Source of the DNA: Bradyrhizobium sp. AUGA SZCCT0176
GTDB taxonomy: Bacteria; Pseudomonadota; Alphaproteobacteria; Rhizobiales; Xanthobacteraceae
Direction of reading: 5' to 3'
Assembly: GCF_018130145.1 (NCBI RefSeq)
Contig: NZ_JAFCMB010000027.1
Coordinates: 1 to 64,000, forward strand
Length of the DNA: 64,000 nucleotides
The position numbers and the translations under genes are program-made. The first letter of the stretch is position 1; the number at the start of each line of letters is the position of its first letter. Shown one piece after another: positions 33,235 through 41,842 of this stretch. The notes under the pieces are model-generated. The model searched no databases. It was given only the letters and a program-made list of their open reading frames with translations, and was not told where the DNA came from.

Positions 33235-33924
33235 ATGACAAACGATATGCCCGAAACGCCTGCCCCTCGCCCGGCCGCCACGCGCCGGATCCCCATCGCC
33301 GTCGGCGCGGTCCTGATTGGGGCGGCGATCGGCTTTGCCGGGGTCTACGGGTTCGGCGGCTTCAAGCGCGGCTCGGGCGGCGATGCCGCCTGTGCGGGCG
33401 CGGTCGAGCTGGCGCGGAGGATCGGGCCTTTGGCGCATGGCGAGGTCGCCGCGCTGACCATGGCCACCAGCCCGCTCCGGCTCCCCGACCTCGCGTTCGA
33501 AGATGCCGAGGGCAAGCCCCGAAAACTCTCGGACTGGCGCGGCAAGACCGTGCTGGTCAATCTGTGGGCCACCTGGTGCGTGCCCTGCCGGAAAGAGATG
33601 CCGGCGCTCGACAGCCTGCAGACCAAGCTCGGCGGCAAGGATTTCGAGGTGGTCGCGATCAACATCGACACCCGCGATCCCGAAAAGCCCAAAAACTTCC
33701 TGAAAGAGGCCAATCTGACCAAACTGGCCTATTTCACCGACGCGAAAGCCAAGGTTTTTCAGGACCTTAAGGGCATAGGCAAGGCGCTGGGCATGCCGAC
33801 TTCGATCCTGGTGGACGGCCAGGGCTGCGAAATCGCCAATCTGGCCGGTCCCGCCGAATGGGCCAGCGACGACGCGATTGCGCTGATCAAGGCCGCGGTG
33901 AAGCCGGTGACGGCGGGGTTCTAG
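33235..33924 (+). CDS. tlpA: Thiol:disulfide interchange protein TlpA
   Basis: The 229-aa membrane-anchored thioredoxin-like protein has a membrane helix at about residues 19-41, then a periplasmic domain with active site WATWCVPCRKEMPALD (Cys115 and Cys118). The insertion helix (AACAGAVELARRIGPLAHGE) is typical of Bradyrhizobium TlpA, which reduces copper chaperone ScoI and the CoxB subunit in assembly of cytochrome aa3. A preceding pair of helix-cap cysteines is reduced here to a single Cys53 plus late Cys in DGQGCEIANL. Divergent from argH. Confidence 0.92.
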   Translation: MTNDMPETPAPRPAATRRIPIAVGAVLIGAAIGFAGVYGFGGFKRGSGGDAACAGAVELARRIGPLAHGEVAALTMATSPLRLPDLAFEDAEGKPRKLSDWRGKTVLVNLWATWCVPCRKEMPALDSLQTKLGGKDFEVVAINIDTRDPEKPKNFLKEANLTKLAYFTDAKAKVFQDLKGIGKALGMPTSILVDGQGCEIANLAGPAEWASDDAIALIKAAVKPVTAGF

Positions 33925-33929
33925 AGGTT

Positions 33930-34118
33930 TTAGGCGATCGCGTTCAGATTGCCGCCGACGCCCGGCGCAAGGTTGGCCGTCGAGGGGGTGCCGAGCAGAG
34001 TCTGGACCGCGAATTTCTCGGCGTCGTTGTTCTGTTTGATCATCGAGGTCTGAATCTGCTGCTGCAGACCGCCCGCCTGCATGGCGAGCATGCTCGAGAC
34101 CATAGCCATCATGTCCAT
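33930..34118 (-). CDS. YjfB-like putative motility protein
   Basis: The 62-aa helical protein starts MDMMAMVSSMLAMQAGGLQQ (after MR). It includes the family's MQA-x-QIQ...SMIKQ pattern and ends PGVGGNLNAIA. It matches the small YjfB motility family (PF14070), implicated by genome context in flagellar motility in Bacillus and Proteobacteria; the role is unproven. The ATG at 34118 has GGGAG eight bases before it; a GTG two codons earlier is less well placed. The stop lies five bases from the convergent tlpA stop. No flagellar genes are near. Confidence 0.72.
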   Translation of the reverse strand: MDMMAMVSSMLAMQAGGLQQQIQTSMIKQNNDAEKFAVQTLLGTPSTANLAPGVGGNLNAIA

Positions 34119-34179
34119 ACGCACGACTCCCGAAACGCCGGGAGACCCTAGCCGAGGCTGGTTAACGAGAAATTGAGGC

Positions 34180-35061
34180 TCAGCGCGTCGGGACCGGCTT
34201 GTCGCCGCGGTAATCGTAGAAGCCGCGCTGGGTCTTGCGGCCGAGCCAGCCGGCTTCGACGTATTTCACCAAGAGCGGACACGGCCGGTATTTCGAATCC
34301 GCCAGCCCCTCATGCAGCACCTGCATGATCGACAGGCAGGTATCGAGGCCGATGAAATCGGCCAGTTCCAGCGGGCCCATCGGATGGTGCGCGCCGAGCT
34401 TCATCGCCGCATCGATCGCCTCGACATTGCCGACGCCTTCGTACAGCGTGTAGATCGCCTCGTTGATCATCGGCAGCAGGATGCGGTTGACGATGAAGGC
34501 CGGGAAATCCTCGGACACCGCGATCTGCTTGCCGACCTTGGTGACAAAAGCCTTGGCGGTATCGAAGGTCTCGTCATCGGTGGCGATGCCGCGGATCAGT
34601 TCGACCAGTTCCATCGCCGGCACCGGATTCATGAAATGAATGCCGATGAATTTCTCGGGACGGTCGGTCGAGGCGGCGAGCCGCGTGATCGAAATCGACG
34701 AAGAATTGGTGGCGACAATCGCTTCCGGCTTCAGCACCGCGCAGACGTCGTGGAAGATCTTGCGCTTGACCTCTTCCTTTTCGACCGCGGTCTCGATCAC
34801 GAGGTCGCAGTCCGAAAGCCCATCGAAGGTTTCGGTCGACGTAATACGGTCCAGCGCCTGCTTGCGCGCGTCCTCGGTGATGACCTTCTTGACCACCTGG
34901 CGCGACAGGTTGCCGTTGATGGTCGCCATCGCCGATTTCAGCCGGTCGGCGGAGACATCGTTGAGCACCACGTCCAGGCCGGCCAGCGCCGCCACATGGG
35001 CGATGCCATTGCCCATCTGGCCCGAGCCGATCACGCCGACCTTCTTGATTGTCACCGCCAT
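34180..35061 (-). CDS. hbdA: 3-hydroxybutyryl-CoA dehydrogenase
   Basis: The 293-aa enzyme has NAD motif GVIGSGQMGNGIAHVA (about 8-23) and the family signatures NSSSISITRLAA, FIGIHFMNPVPAMELVELI and the C-terminal HHPMGPLELADFIGLDTC, with catalytic His in the HFMNP segment. It interconverts 3-hydroxybutyryl-CoA and acetoacetyl-CoA (fatty acid and PHB-related metabolism). The ATG at 35061 matches the family's length; a longer frame to 35103 lacks a better ribosome site. etfA and etfB lie upstream on the same strand across a repeat, a common linkage in fatty acid oxidation. Confidence 0.93.
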   Translation of the reverse strand: MAVTIKKVGVIGSGQMGNGIAHVAALAGLDVVLNDVSADRLKSAMATINGNLSRQVVKKVITEDARKQALDRITSTETFDGLSDCDLVIETAVEKEEVKRKIFHDVCAVLKPEAIVATNSSSISITRLAASTDRPEKFIGIHFMNPVPAMELVELIRGIATDDETFDTAKAFVTKVGKQIAVSEDFPAFIVNRILLPMINEAIYTLYEGVGNVEAIDAAMKLGAHHPMGPLELADFIGLDTCLSIMQVLHEGLADSKYRPCPLLVKYVEAGWLGRKTQRGFYDYRGDKPVPTR

Positions 35062-35144
35062 CTTGTCATCCACTCGAACGGCACGCATATCGCGCCAGTT
35101 CATCCCGTTAGGCCCCGGTCCGAACCGAGGCTTAAACCTGTTTT

Positions 35145-35194
35145 CGACGCGTTTTCTTCAAGCGAACCCGGTAGCCACTTCGCTTGAAAACGCT
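35145..35194. repeat. Rhizobiales AGCGTTTTC repeat, copy 2
   Basis: GACGCGTTTTCTTCAAGCGAA, then CCGGTAGCCACTTCGCTTGAAAACGCT, is the inverse of copy 1 and matches copy 3 (37122-37170). It lies between hbdA and etfA and may separate their transcripts. Confidence 0.75.
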
Positions 35195-35249
35195 GTCCCT
35201 AGATTAACACCGGCCGGAGCTTACGCGTCCGGCCGCTGTTTGACTGCCG

Positions 35250-36200
35250 TTATTTTCCGAGCTTGCCGAGCGCCTCGGTCAACTCCGGAACCGCCTGGTA
35301 CAAATCCGCGACCAGGCCGTAATCGGCGACCTGGAAGATCGGCGCGTCCTCATCCTTGTTGATCGCAACGATCACCTTGGAATCCTTCATGCCGGCGAGA
35401 TGCTGGATCGCGCCGGAGATGCCGATCGCGACATAGAGCTCCGGCGCCACCACCTTGCCGGTCTGGCCGACCTGCCAGTCGTTCGGCGCATAGCCGGCAT
35501 CGACGGCGGCGCGCGAGGCGCCGACGCCGGCGCCTAACTTGTCGGCGAGCGGCTCGATGTACTTGGCGAAGTTCTCGCGGCTCTGCATGGCGCGGCCGCC
35601 GGAGACGATGATTTTCGCGGACGTCAGTTCGGGGCGGTCGCTTTTGGCGACTTCCTCGCCGACGAAGGTGGAGAGGCCCGGATCGGCCGCGGAGGCGGCG
35701 TTCTCGATCGCAGCACTGCCGCCGTCACCGGCCGCGGCGAAGGTCGAGGTCCGTACCGTGATGACCTTCTTGGCGTCCTTGGACTTCACGGTCTGGATCG
35801 CGTTGCCGGCGTAGATCGGCCGCTCGAACGTGTCGGGTGAAATCACCTTGATGATTTCGGACACCTGCATCACGTCGAGCAAGGCGGCGACGCGCGGCAT
35901 CACGTTCTTGAAGCGCGAAGTCGCGGGCGCGACGAAGGCGTCATAGGACGGCGCCAGCGCCACGATCAGCGCCGCCAGCGGCTCGGCAAGGTCATGGGCA
36001 TAGGCGTCGCCCTCGGCAACCAGCACCTTGGTGACGCCGGCCAGCTTCGCCGCCGCCTCGGCCGCCGCCTTGGTGCCCTGGCCGCCACCGGCGACCAGCA
36101 CGTGAACCTCGGCGCCCAGCTGGGTGGCCGCGGTCAGCGCCTTGTTGGTGGAGTCCTTGAGGGCCTCGTGGTCGTGTTCGGCAATCAACAGCGTGGTCAT
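35250..36200 (-). CDS. etfA: Electron transfer flavoprotein alpha subunit
   Basis: The 316-aa FixB/EtfA protein ends with the FAD-binding domain: VSGGRAMQSRENFAKYIEPLADKL, then QTGKVVAPELYVAIGISGAIQHLAG and the closing AINKDEDAPIFQVADYGLVAD. It pairs with EtfB to take electrons from acyl-CoA and other dehydrogenases to ETF-quinone oxidoreductase. Its ATG overlaps the etfB stop by one base (TGATG), showing translational coupling. The length is that of the housekeeping EtfA rather than the longer nitrogen-fixation FixB. Confidence 0.94.
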   Translation of the reverse strand: MTTLLIAEHDHEALKDSTNKALTAATQLGAEVHVLVAGGGQGTKAAAEAAAKLAGVTKVLVAEGDAYAHDLAEPLAALIVALAPSYDAFVAPATSRFKNVMPRVAALLDVMQVSEIIKVISPDTFERPIYAGNAIQTVKSKDAKKVITVRTSTFAAAGDGGSAAIENAASAADPGLSTFVGEEVAKSDRPELTSAKIIVSGGRAMQSRENFAKYIEPLADKLGAGVGASRAAVDAGYAPNDWQVGQTGKVVAPELYVAIGISGAIQHLAGMKDSKVIVAINKDEDAPIFQVADYGLVADLYQAVPELTEALGKLGK

Positions 36201-36949
36201 CAGAGAACCCCGGCTTCGGTCTTGAGCTTGGAAATCAGTTCGGCGACGTCCTTGACCTTGACGCCTCCCTTGCGGCCGGGCGGCTCGGTGGTTTTCAGCA
36301 CTTCGAGATGCGGCGTGAGATCGACGCTGTAGTCGGCTGCGCTCTTGTCGGCGATCGGCTTCTTCTTCGCCTTCATGATGTTGGGCAGCGAGGCGTAGCG
36401 CGGCTCGTTGAGGCGGAGATCGGTGGTGACGATGGCCGGTCCCTTCAGCTTGAGGGTCTGCAGGCCGCCGTCGACTTCGCGCGTCACCTTGAAATCGGAG
36501 CCGTCGACTTCGAGCTTGGAGGCAAAGGTCGCCTGCGACCAGCCGAGAAGTGCGGCCAGCATCTGGCCGGTCTGGTTCGAGTCGTCGTCGATCGCCTGCT
36601 TGCCGAGGATGACGAGGCCGGGCTTCTCTTCGTCGACGATGGCTTTGAGAATCTTGGCGACCGCCAGCGGTTCGACATTGCCTTCGGCCTTGACCAGGAT
36701 GCCGCGGTCGGCGCCCATCGCAAGACCGGTCCGGATCGTCTCGGAGGCCTGTGCGGGCCCGATCGATACCACCACCACTTCGGTCGCCTTGCCGGCTTCC
36801 TTCAGCCGCAGCGCTTCCTCGACGGCGATTTCGTCGAACGGATTCATCGACATCTTCACGTTGGCGAGTTCCACGCCCGTTCCGTCGCTCTTGACGCGGA
36901 CCTTGACGTTGTAATCGACCACCCGTTTTACCGGCACAAGAACCTTCAT
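36200..36949 (-). CDS. etfB: Electron transfer flavoprotein beta subunit
   Basis: The 249-aa FixA/EtfB protein starts MKVLVPVKRVVDYNVKVRVK. It has the signature GKQAIDDDSNQTGQMLAALL and the adenine-nucleotide-binding region, ending with the EtfA-clasping C-terminal arm. GAGG lies just before the ATG at 36949; a longer frame would extend into the untranslated leader. It is the first gene of the etfBA pair, with a GC-poor leader and one repeat further upstream. Partner of the adjacent EtfA. Confidence 0.94.
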   Translation of the reverse strand: MKVLVPVKRVVDYNVKVRVKSDGTGVELANVKMSMNPFDEIAVEEALRLKEAGKATEVVVVSIGPAQASETIRTGLAMGADRGILVKAEGNVEPLAVAKILKAIVDEEKPGLVILGKQAIDDDSNQTGQMLAALLGWSQATFASKLEVDGSDFKVTREVDGGLQTLKLKGPAIVTTDLRLNEPRYASLPNIMKAKKKPIADKSAADYSVDLTPHLEVLKTTEPPGRKGGVKVKDVAELISKLKTEAGVL

Positions 36950-37121
36950 CGATCCTCTTTCGCTTGAATTCTGGGGTTTGGTGAGCTCTCTATTAGCTTG
37001 GGCGCGGAACCTAAAGGTCCCGCTATCGGCGGTCAACGCGCGAAAGCCAAAAATCGACCCCTTTGGAAGGCCAGAGCCTGTTCCGTTTCGATTATCGAAA
37101 CGGGGCTCCGGATTCCTTTTT

Positions 37122-37170
37122 TTGACGCGTTTTCTGAGCGCGAACCGGGTCCACTTCGCTGGAAAACGCT
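37122..37170. repeat. Rhizobiales AGCGTTTTC repeat, copy 3
   Basis: TTGACGCGTTTTCTGAGCGC, then GAACCGGGTCCACTTCGCTGGAAAACGCT. It has the same orientation as copy 2 at 35145. It lies just downstream of the cobalamin adenosyltransferase stop. Confidence 0.75.
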
Positions 37171-37174
37171 ATGT

Positions 37175-37747
37175 TTAGCGGTTCTGGCCGGGCACCCACA
37201 ACACGTCCCCGGCGCCATTATCGTTCATGGCGCGGCTGGCGACGAACAGGAAATCCGACAGGCGGTTCATATATTGTATGGCAGGCTCGCTGACCGGCTC
37301 TTCCGGCCTGGCCGCCAGTTCCACCATGATCCGTTCCGCTCTGCGACATATGGTGCGAGCGAGGTGCAGGTATGCCGCAGCGGGGGTGCCGCCGGGCAGC
37401 ACAAAGGAGGTCAGGGGCGCCAGATGGGCGTTGAGCGTATCGATATCGCGCTCGAGCCGCTCGACCTGGCTGGACAGCATGCGCAGCCGCTCCGCCTTGC
37501 CGTCGCGCTGGGGCACCGCGAGATCGGCGCCGAGATCGAACAGGTCGTTCTGGATCAGGCCCAGCATCGCATCGAGTTCGCGCGCCTGCGCCAGATGCAG
37601 CCGCACCACGCCGATCGCGGCGTTGGTCTCGTCCACGGTTCCATAGGCGCTGACGCGCAGATCATATTTCGGGCGGCGTTCGCCGCTGCCGAGCGCGGTG
37701 GTGCCGTCATCGCCGGTCCGCGTGTAGATTCGATTAAGCACGACCAT
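37175..37747 (-). CDS. Cob(I)yrinic acid a,c-diamide adenosyltransferase (PduO type)
   Basis: The 190-aa four-helix adenosyltransferase converts cob(I)alamin and ATP to adenosylcobalamin. Diagnostic motifs are the N-terminal ATP-binding TRTGDDGTTALGSGERRPK and, later, FVLPGGTPAAAYLHLARTICRRAER and MNRLSDFLFVASR. It probably supports B12-dependent methylmalonyl-CoA mutase or ribonucleotide reductase. The ATG at 37747 starts directly before the conserved Thr-Arg-Thr-Gly; longer frames read through the neighbour. It is 23 bases downstream of a small membrane protein gene on the same strand. Confidence 0.9.
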   Translation of the reverse strand: MVVLNRIYTRTGDDGTTALGSGERRPKYDLRVSAYGTVDETNAAIGVVRLHLAQARELDAMLGLIQNDLFDLGADLAVPQRDGKAERLRMLSSQVERLERDIDTLNAHLAPLTSFVLPGGTPAAAYLHLARTICRRAERIMVELAARPEEPVSEPAIQYMNRLSDFLFVASRAMNDNGAGDVLWVPGQNR

Positions 37748-37770
37748 TGGCGGATCCCCTCTTACTTGCC

Positions 37771-37965
37771 CTATTTGCCCATCGCCCAGACCACGGCCAT
37801 CGTGATGACGATGGCGATGAATTGCAGCAGCACCCGCAGCCGCATCAGATTCTGCGAGCGGCTGGGCGAGCCGCCCCGCATCATGTTGATGAGACCCAAT
37901 AACAACACGATCGCAACAGCAGCGACCGCGATGGGCAGAACAATCGAACCAAAAAAGGATGCCAT
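37771..37965 (-). CDS. Twin-transmembrane (HIG1-like) small protein
   Basis: The 64-aa membrane protein has two hydrophobic helices (about 6-25 and 42-61) and a basic loop between them (MRGGSPSRSQNLMRLRVLLQ). The layout matches the twin-transmembrane/HIG1-like small proteins that sit before cobalamin adenosyltransferase in Rhizobiales. HIG1 proteins in mitochondria bind respiratory supercomplexes; whether this homology extends here is uncertain. The ATG at 37965 is taken because the first helix starts there. It shares the transcript with the adenosyltransferase. Confidence 0.75.
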   Translation of the reverse strand: MASFFGSIVLPIAVAAVAIVLLLGLINMMRGGSPSRSQNLMRLRVLLQFIAIVITMAVVWAMGK

Positions 37966-38112
37966 CGGCGCTACATAACACCGCGCCGGGCCGGCCGCCA
38001 TACGTTCACAGAGCCTGCACCGATGCCTGATCGATCTGGCTTTTAGCCCAATAATATCAGAAGCTAGGGTGATGTTCGGATCGAACCGTCAATCGCAAGG
38101 CCAGGGTGGCAT

Positions 38113-38997
38113 GTGAGGCAGGCCAAGTACGTCTATCACGTCGTGATGGATGCATTTTATACGTTCCTCGCCGATGACGGCTGGGCGATCGCCAGTCATA
38201 TCGCGCTGTCGACGCTGATGGCGCTGTTTCCGTTCCTGATCGTGCTGACCTCGCTGGCCGCCTTTGTCGGCTCCAAGGAACTTGCCGACCAGTCCGTTGA
38301 ACTGTTGTTGCAGGTGTGGCCGCAGCAGGTCGCCGATTCGCTTTCAGGCGAAATTCACGACGTGCTGACCACGACCCGCGGCGACCTGCTGACCATCGGC
38401 GCGGTGCTGGCGGTGTATTTCGCCTCGAACGGCGTCGAGGCGCTGCGGGTGGCGCTGAACCGCGCCTATTCCGTGATCGAGCCGCGCAGCTGGTACTGGC
38501 TGCGGCTGGAATCGATCGGCTACACGCTGGTCGCCGCCTTCACCGCGCTGGCGATGGCGTTCCTGATCGTGCTGTTTCCGTTGATGCTGGAGGCGGCGCG
38601 GCGCCACATTCCCTTCTTCGTCGAGACCAACGAGCACTTCCTCAACGTCACCCGCTACAGCGTCACCATCGGCGCGCTGATCATCGCCCTCTTCATCCTG
38701 CACGCGTGGCTGCCGGCGGGACGCCGGGGCTTTCTGCAGATCCTGCCCGGTATTATTTTCACTTTGGTTGCGTCGCTGCTGTCGGGCATCGTGTTCGGCC
38801 AGTATCTGACGCGCTTCGCCAGCAACTACGTGACGATGTATGCGGGATTGGCATCCGTCATTATCGCGCTTGTGTTCCTGTATTTCATCGCCGCTATCTT
38901 CGTTTATGGCGGCGAACTCAACGCAGCGATCATCAAGTCGCGGCTGCCGCACGGCGTGTCGCTTCAAGCAGCGCAGTCGCTAGCGCACGTGGACTGA
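38113..38997 (+). CDS. YihY/BrkB family inner-membrane protein
   Basis: The 294-aa protein has about six membrane helices (centred near residues 37, 98, 143, 195, 223 and 258). The family hallmark is the N-terminal DDGWAIASHIALSTLMALFPFLIV, and the C-terminal helix YFIAAIFVYGGELNAAI. Once misnamed as tRNA-processing RNase BN, its true function is unknown. Start is GTG at 38113; an overlapping ATG at 38111 closes immediately. Its last 65 bases overlap the 3' end of the convergent histidine kinase gene. Confidence 0.87.
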   Translation: MRQAKYVYHVVMDAFYTFLADDGWAIASHIALSTLMALFPFLIVLTSLAAFVGSKELADQSVELLLQVWPQQVADSLSGEIHDVLTTTRGDLLTIGAVLAVYFASNGVEALRVALNRAYSVIEPRSWYWLRLESIGYTLVAAFTALAMAFLIVLFPLMLEAARRHIPFFVETNEHFLNVTRYSVTIGALIIALFILHAWLPAGRRGFLQILPGIIFTLVASLLSGIVFGQYLTRFASNYVTMYAGLASVIIALVFLYFIAAIFVYGGELNAAIIKSRLPHGVSLQAAQSLAHVD

Positions 38998-40183
38998 CCG
39001 GCTTGACCAGGAAGGCGTCGGCCCCCGCAGCGCGCGAGGCCGCCTCGTCCTCGCCGCGCCCCGACACACAGATGATGGCGATGCGGCCGAACGGCGGATC
39101 GAGCGCCCGAATGCGCCGGATAGCCTCGATGCCGTCGATGCCCGGCAGCACCATGTCCATCAGCACCGCGTCGAAACTTCCTTGCGCGATCCGCTCCGGC
39201 GCCGCCTCGCCCTGGCCGATGAACTCGGTCTGATGGCCGAGTTCGGTCAGGATGGCGTTGAGCACGACGCGGCCGAACGGATTGTCCTCGACGCTGAGCA
39301 GGTGCAAGGGCCGCAGCGCCCCGGTCGACGGCTCGCCGTCGGCCCCCGTCATGATCGTAATCGGGCCCTTGGCCGGCGAAATCACGACGCTGAGCGTGAA
39401 GGCGGTGCCGCCGCCGCGCCGCTGCGTCACCACGATGTCGCCGCCCATGGCGCGCGCGAGCTGCTTGACCGACGACAGCCCAAGCCCGGTGCCGCCGAAC
39501 TTTGAGGCGATCGAGACATTGGCCTGCGAGAACGGGCGGAACAGGCGCTTGATCTCGCTGAGCGTGAGGCCGATGCCGCTGTCGGAGACCGCAAAGGCGA
39601 CGCCGATTTTGCCCCTGGGCGCGCGCAGCGGCGACACAACAAGCGTGACGCTGCCCTGTTCGGTGAATTTCACCGCATTGTCGATCAGGTTCTCCAGCGC
39701 GGCCCGCAGCCGTACGGGATCGCCGACGGCGAATGCCGGCAGCTTTTCAGAGATCTCGACCGACGACTGCAGGCCCTTCGCCGCCGCCCGCCCGGTCAGC
39801 GAATCGCCGGCGTTGCGCGCGAGCGTGCGCAGATCGAAGAAATCGTGGCGCACGGTGAGCCCGGGACCGCTGCTGCGCGCGGCATCGACGAACAAGGTCG
39901 CAAGGCTCGCCAGGTGTTCCGCGCCGGCCTTGATGGTGTCGATCCAGCGCCGTTCGCGCTCGTCGAGGTCGGAGGTGGCCAAGAGATTGCTGATCGCGAG
40001 AATGCCGGTCAGCGGCGTGCGCACCTCGTGGGCAAAGGCCGCCAGCGCCACTTCGACCACGCCGGGCCCGGCCGCCGCTTTCCGCGAACCGCGTTTCTTC
40101 GCGGCAACGCGCGATACGCGCTTCTTCTTCGGCTGCCTCTTGGTCAGCCGTGTTGTACGCTGTACGCGCGGTTTTGCCGCCAT
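38933..40183 (-). CDS. Soluble hybrid histidine kinase with C-terminal receiver
   Basis: The 416-aa protein has no membrane segment and no sensor domain. A Lys/Arg-rich N terminus (about residues 1-40, RTTRLTKRQPKKKRVSRVA) leads straight to the phospho-acceptor His52 in FAHEVRTPLTG. The catalytic domain follows with N box LENLIDNAVKF, G1 DSGIGL and G2 GTGLGLS. A receiver domain has Asp in LMDMVLPGIDG and Lys in LVKPVS. The Lys-rich tail could bind DNA or a partner. The start at ATG 40183 is preferred over 40213. The coding end overlaps YihY by 65 bases. Confidence 0.87.
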   Translation of the reverse strand: MAAKPRVQRTTRLTKRQPKKKRVSRVAAKKRGSRKAAAGPGVVEVALAAFAHEVRTPLTGILAISNLLATSDLDERERRWIDTIKAGAEHLASLATLFVDAARSSGPGLTVRHDFFDLRTLARNAGDSLTGRAAAKGLQSSVEISEKLPAFAVGDPVRLRAALENLIDNAVKFTEQGSVTLVVSPLRAPRGKIGVAFAVSDSGIGLTLSEIKRLFRPFSQANVSIASKFGGTGLGLSSVKQLARAMGGDIVVTQRRGGGTAFTLSVVISPAKGPITIMTGADGEPSTGALRPLHLLSVEDNPFGRVVLNAILTELGHQTEFIGQGEAAPERIAQGSFDAVLMDMVLPGIDGIEAIRRIRALDPPFGRIAIICVSGRGEDEAASRAAGADAFLVKPVSPRALATALLEATRRAAAAT

Positions 40184-40270
40184 GGTCCCCCACACCCCGT
40201 CCTTGATCAGCATGGCATGCCACGGCGGCCGGAGTCACGAAGGCCTTTGCGGCAGCTCACAGCAGTAGAA

Positions 40271-41155
40271 CTACGGAAGTCCCAGCAGGCGGCGGATGTG
40301 GGCAGGCGTGGCGCCCTGCCCACGCAATTCGCGCAAGGCAGTGGCCTTGGTCGACTTCGACAGTTTCTGTCCGGCGTCGTCGAGGACCAGCCGGTGATGC
40401 CGGTAGGCCGGTTGCGGAACACCGAGCAGCGATTGCAGCAGCCGGTGCACGCTGGTCGACCAGAACAGGTCGTGGCCGCGCACCACGTCGGTGACGCCCT
40501 GCAGGGCGTCGTCGATCACAACAGACAGATGATAGCCGGTCGGCGTCTCCTTTCGCGCCAGGATGACGTCGCCCCAGGCTTCCGGCCGGGCGGCCACGAG
40601 CCCGGTTTCGCCGCCAGCGCCCTCGCCGTGCTCGATCCAGGCGAGATCGGGCGCTTGTGCCATGGCCGCCGCCATATCGAGCCGCAACGCGTAAGGCAGC
40701 CCCTGTTCGATCAATTGCCGCCGCGCCGGCGCGGAAAACGACTTCGCGGCGCCCGGATAGAGCGGCGCGCCATCGGGATCACGCGGCCAGGACGTTCCGG
40801 TTTTCGCGGCGGATTCCCGTTCGGCGACCAGACGGGCGATTTCCGCGCGGCTCTCGAAGGCGGGATAGATCAGGCCGCGGCCTGACAGTTTTTCCACCGC
40901 CTCGCGAAAGTCGGAAAGATGTTCGGATTGCCGCCGCACCGGCGCTTCCCAGCCAATGCCGAGCCATTCAAGGTCCTGATAGATCGCGGCCTCGAATTCC
41001 GGCCGGCACCGCGCCGCGTCGATATCCTCGATGCGGAGCAGGAATCTTCCACCGCTCGCGCGCGCCAGCTCGAAATTCAACAGCGCCGAAAAAGCGTGGC
41101 CGAGATGGAGGTAGCCATTGGGGCTTGGCGCAAATCGGAACACAGGTGACGGCAT
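40271..41155 (-). CDS. gluQ: Glutamyl-Q tRNA(Asp) synthetase
   Basis: The 294-aa class I aminoacyl-tRNA-synthetase paralogue glutamylates queuosine at position 34 of tRNA-Asp. Visible motifs are FAPSPNGYLHLGHAFSALLN (HIGH-type signature as HLGH), the central Zn-related segment, RKETPTGYHLSVVIDDALQGVTDVVRG and the KMSKS-like KLSKSTKATAL near the end. The anticodon-binding domain of true GltX is absent, which separates it from glutamyl-tRNA synthetase. It is divergent from alkA with 37 bases between. Confidence 0.93.
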   Translation of the reverse strand: MPSPVFRFAPSPNGYLHLGHAFSALLNFELARASGGRFLLRIEDIDAARCRPEFEAAIYQDLEWLGIGWEAPVRRQSEHLSDFREAVEKLSGRGLIYPAFESRAEIARLVAERESAAKTGTSWPRDPDGAPLYPGAAKSFSAPARRQLIEQGLPYALRLDMAAAMAQAPDLAWIEHGEGAGGETGLVAARPEAWGDVILARKETPTGYHLSVVIDDALQGVTDVVRGHDLFWSTSVHRLLQSLLGVPQPAYRHHRLVLDDAGQKLSKSTKATALRELRGQGATPAHIRRLLGLP

Positions 41156-41192
41156 TGATCTCTTTCGCAGGACATGATGGTTTTAACGGGCA

Positions 41193-41840
41193 ATGACCAT
41201 TCACCTCAACTCCCAGGCCGACCTCGAAGACGCGATTGCGGCCCTCGTCGTACAGGACAAGCGGCTCAAACCGATTCTCGAACTCACGGGCATGCCGGCG
41301 CTGCGCCAGCGCGAGCCGGGCTTTGCCGGGCTGGCGCATATCGTGTGCGGTCAGCAACTCTCCACCGCCAGCGCCGGGGCGATCTGGGGGCGCCTCACCG
41401 CCGCGTTCGATCCGTTCGATCCCGAACCCATCCGCAAGGCGCGTGCCGACCGCCTCGGACGGCTCGGCCTTTCGGCGGCCAAGATCAAGACGCTGAAGAA
41501 CATCGCGCGCGAACTGGCCGCGGAGCGGTTGAACCTCGACGTGCTGGCGGAAGAGGATGCCGACGCCGCGCACCATACGTTGACGGCGCTGCATGGCATC
41601 GGCCCATGGACCGCCGACGTCTATTTGCTGTTCTGCCTCGGCCATGGCGACGCCTGGCCGGCCGGCGATATCGCGATCCAGGAAGCGATCAAAATCGGGC
41701 TCGGCCTGCAGACGCGTCCGACCGCCAAACAGATGGCGCCGCTGGCCGAACCGTGGCGTCCGATGCGCGGAGCTGCCGCGCATCTGTGGTGGAGCTATTA
41801 TCGCGTGCTGAAGAAGCGCGAGGGTGTGCTTGCGAAGTAA
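41193..41840 (+). CDS. DNA-3-methyladenine glycosylase (AlkA-like)
   Basis: The 215-aa HhH-GPD DNA glycosylase has hallmark segments FAGLAHIVCGQQLSTASAGAIW, the helix-hairpin-helix LTALHGIGPWTADVYLLFCLG and the catalytic Asp following in GDAWPAGDIAIQEAI. It excises alkylated bases in base excision repair. The start at 41193 is used; the family is about this length when the N-terminal AlkA domain is lacking. It converges with a LysR regulator that begins two bases after the stop codon on the opposite strand. Confidence 0.9.
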   Translation: MTIHLNSQADLEDAIAALVVQDKRLKPILELTGMPALRQREPGFAGLAHIVCGQQLSTASAGAIWGRLTAAFDPFDPEPIRKARADRLGRLGLSAAKIKTLKNIARELAAERLNLDVLAEEDADAAHHTLTALHGIGPWTADVYLLFCLGHGDAWPAGDIAIQEAIKIGLGLQTRPTAKQMAPLAEPWRPMRGAAAHLWWSYYRVLKKREGVLAK

Positions 41841-41842
41841 CC

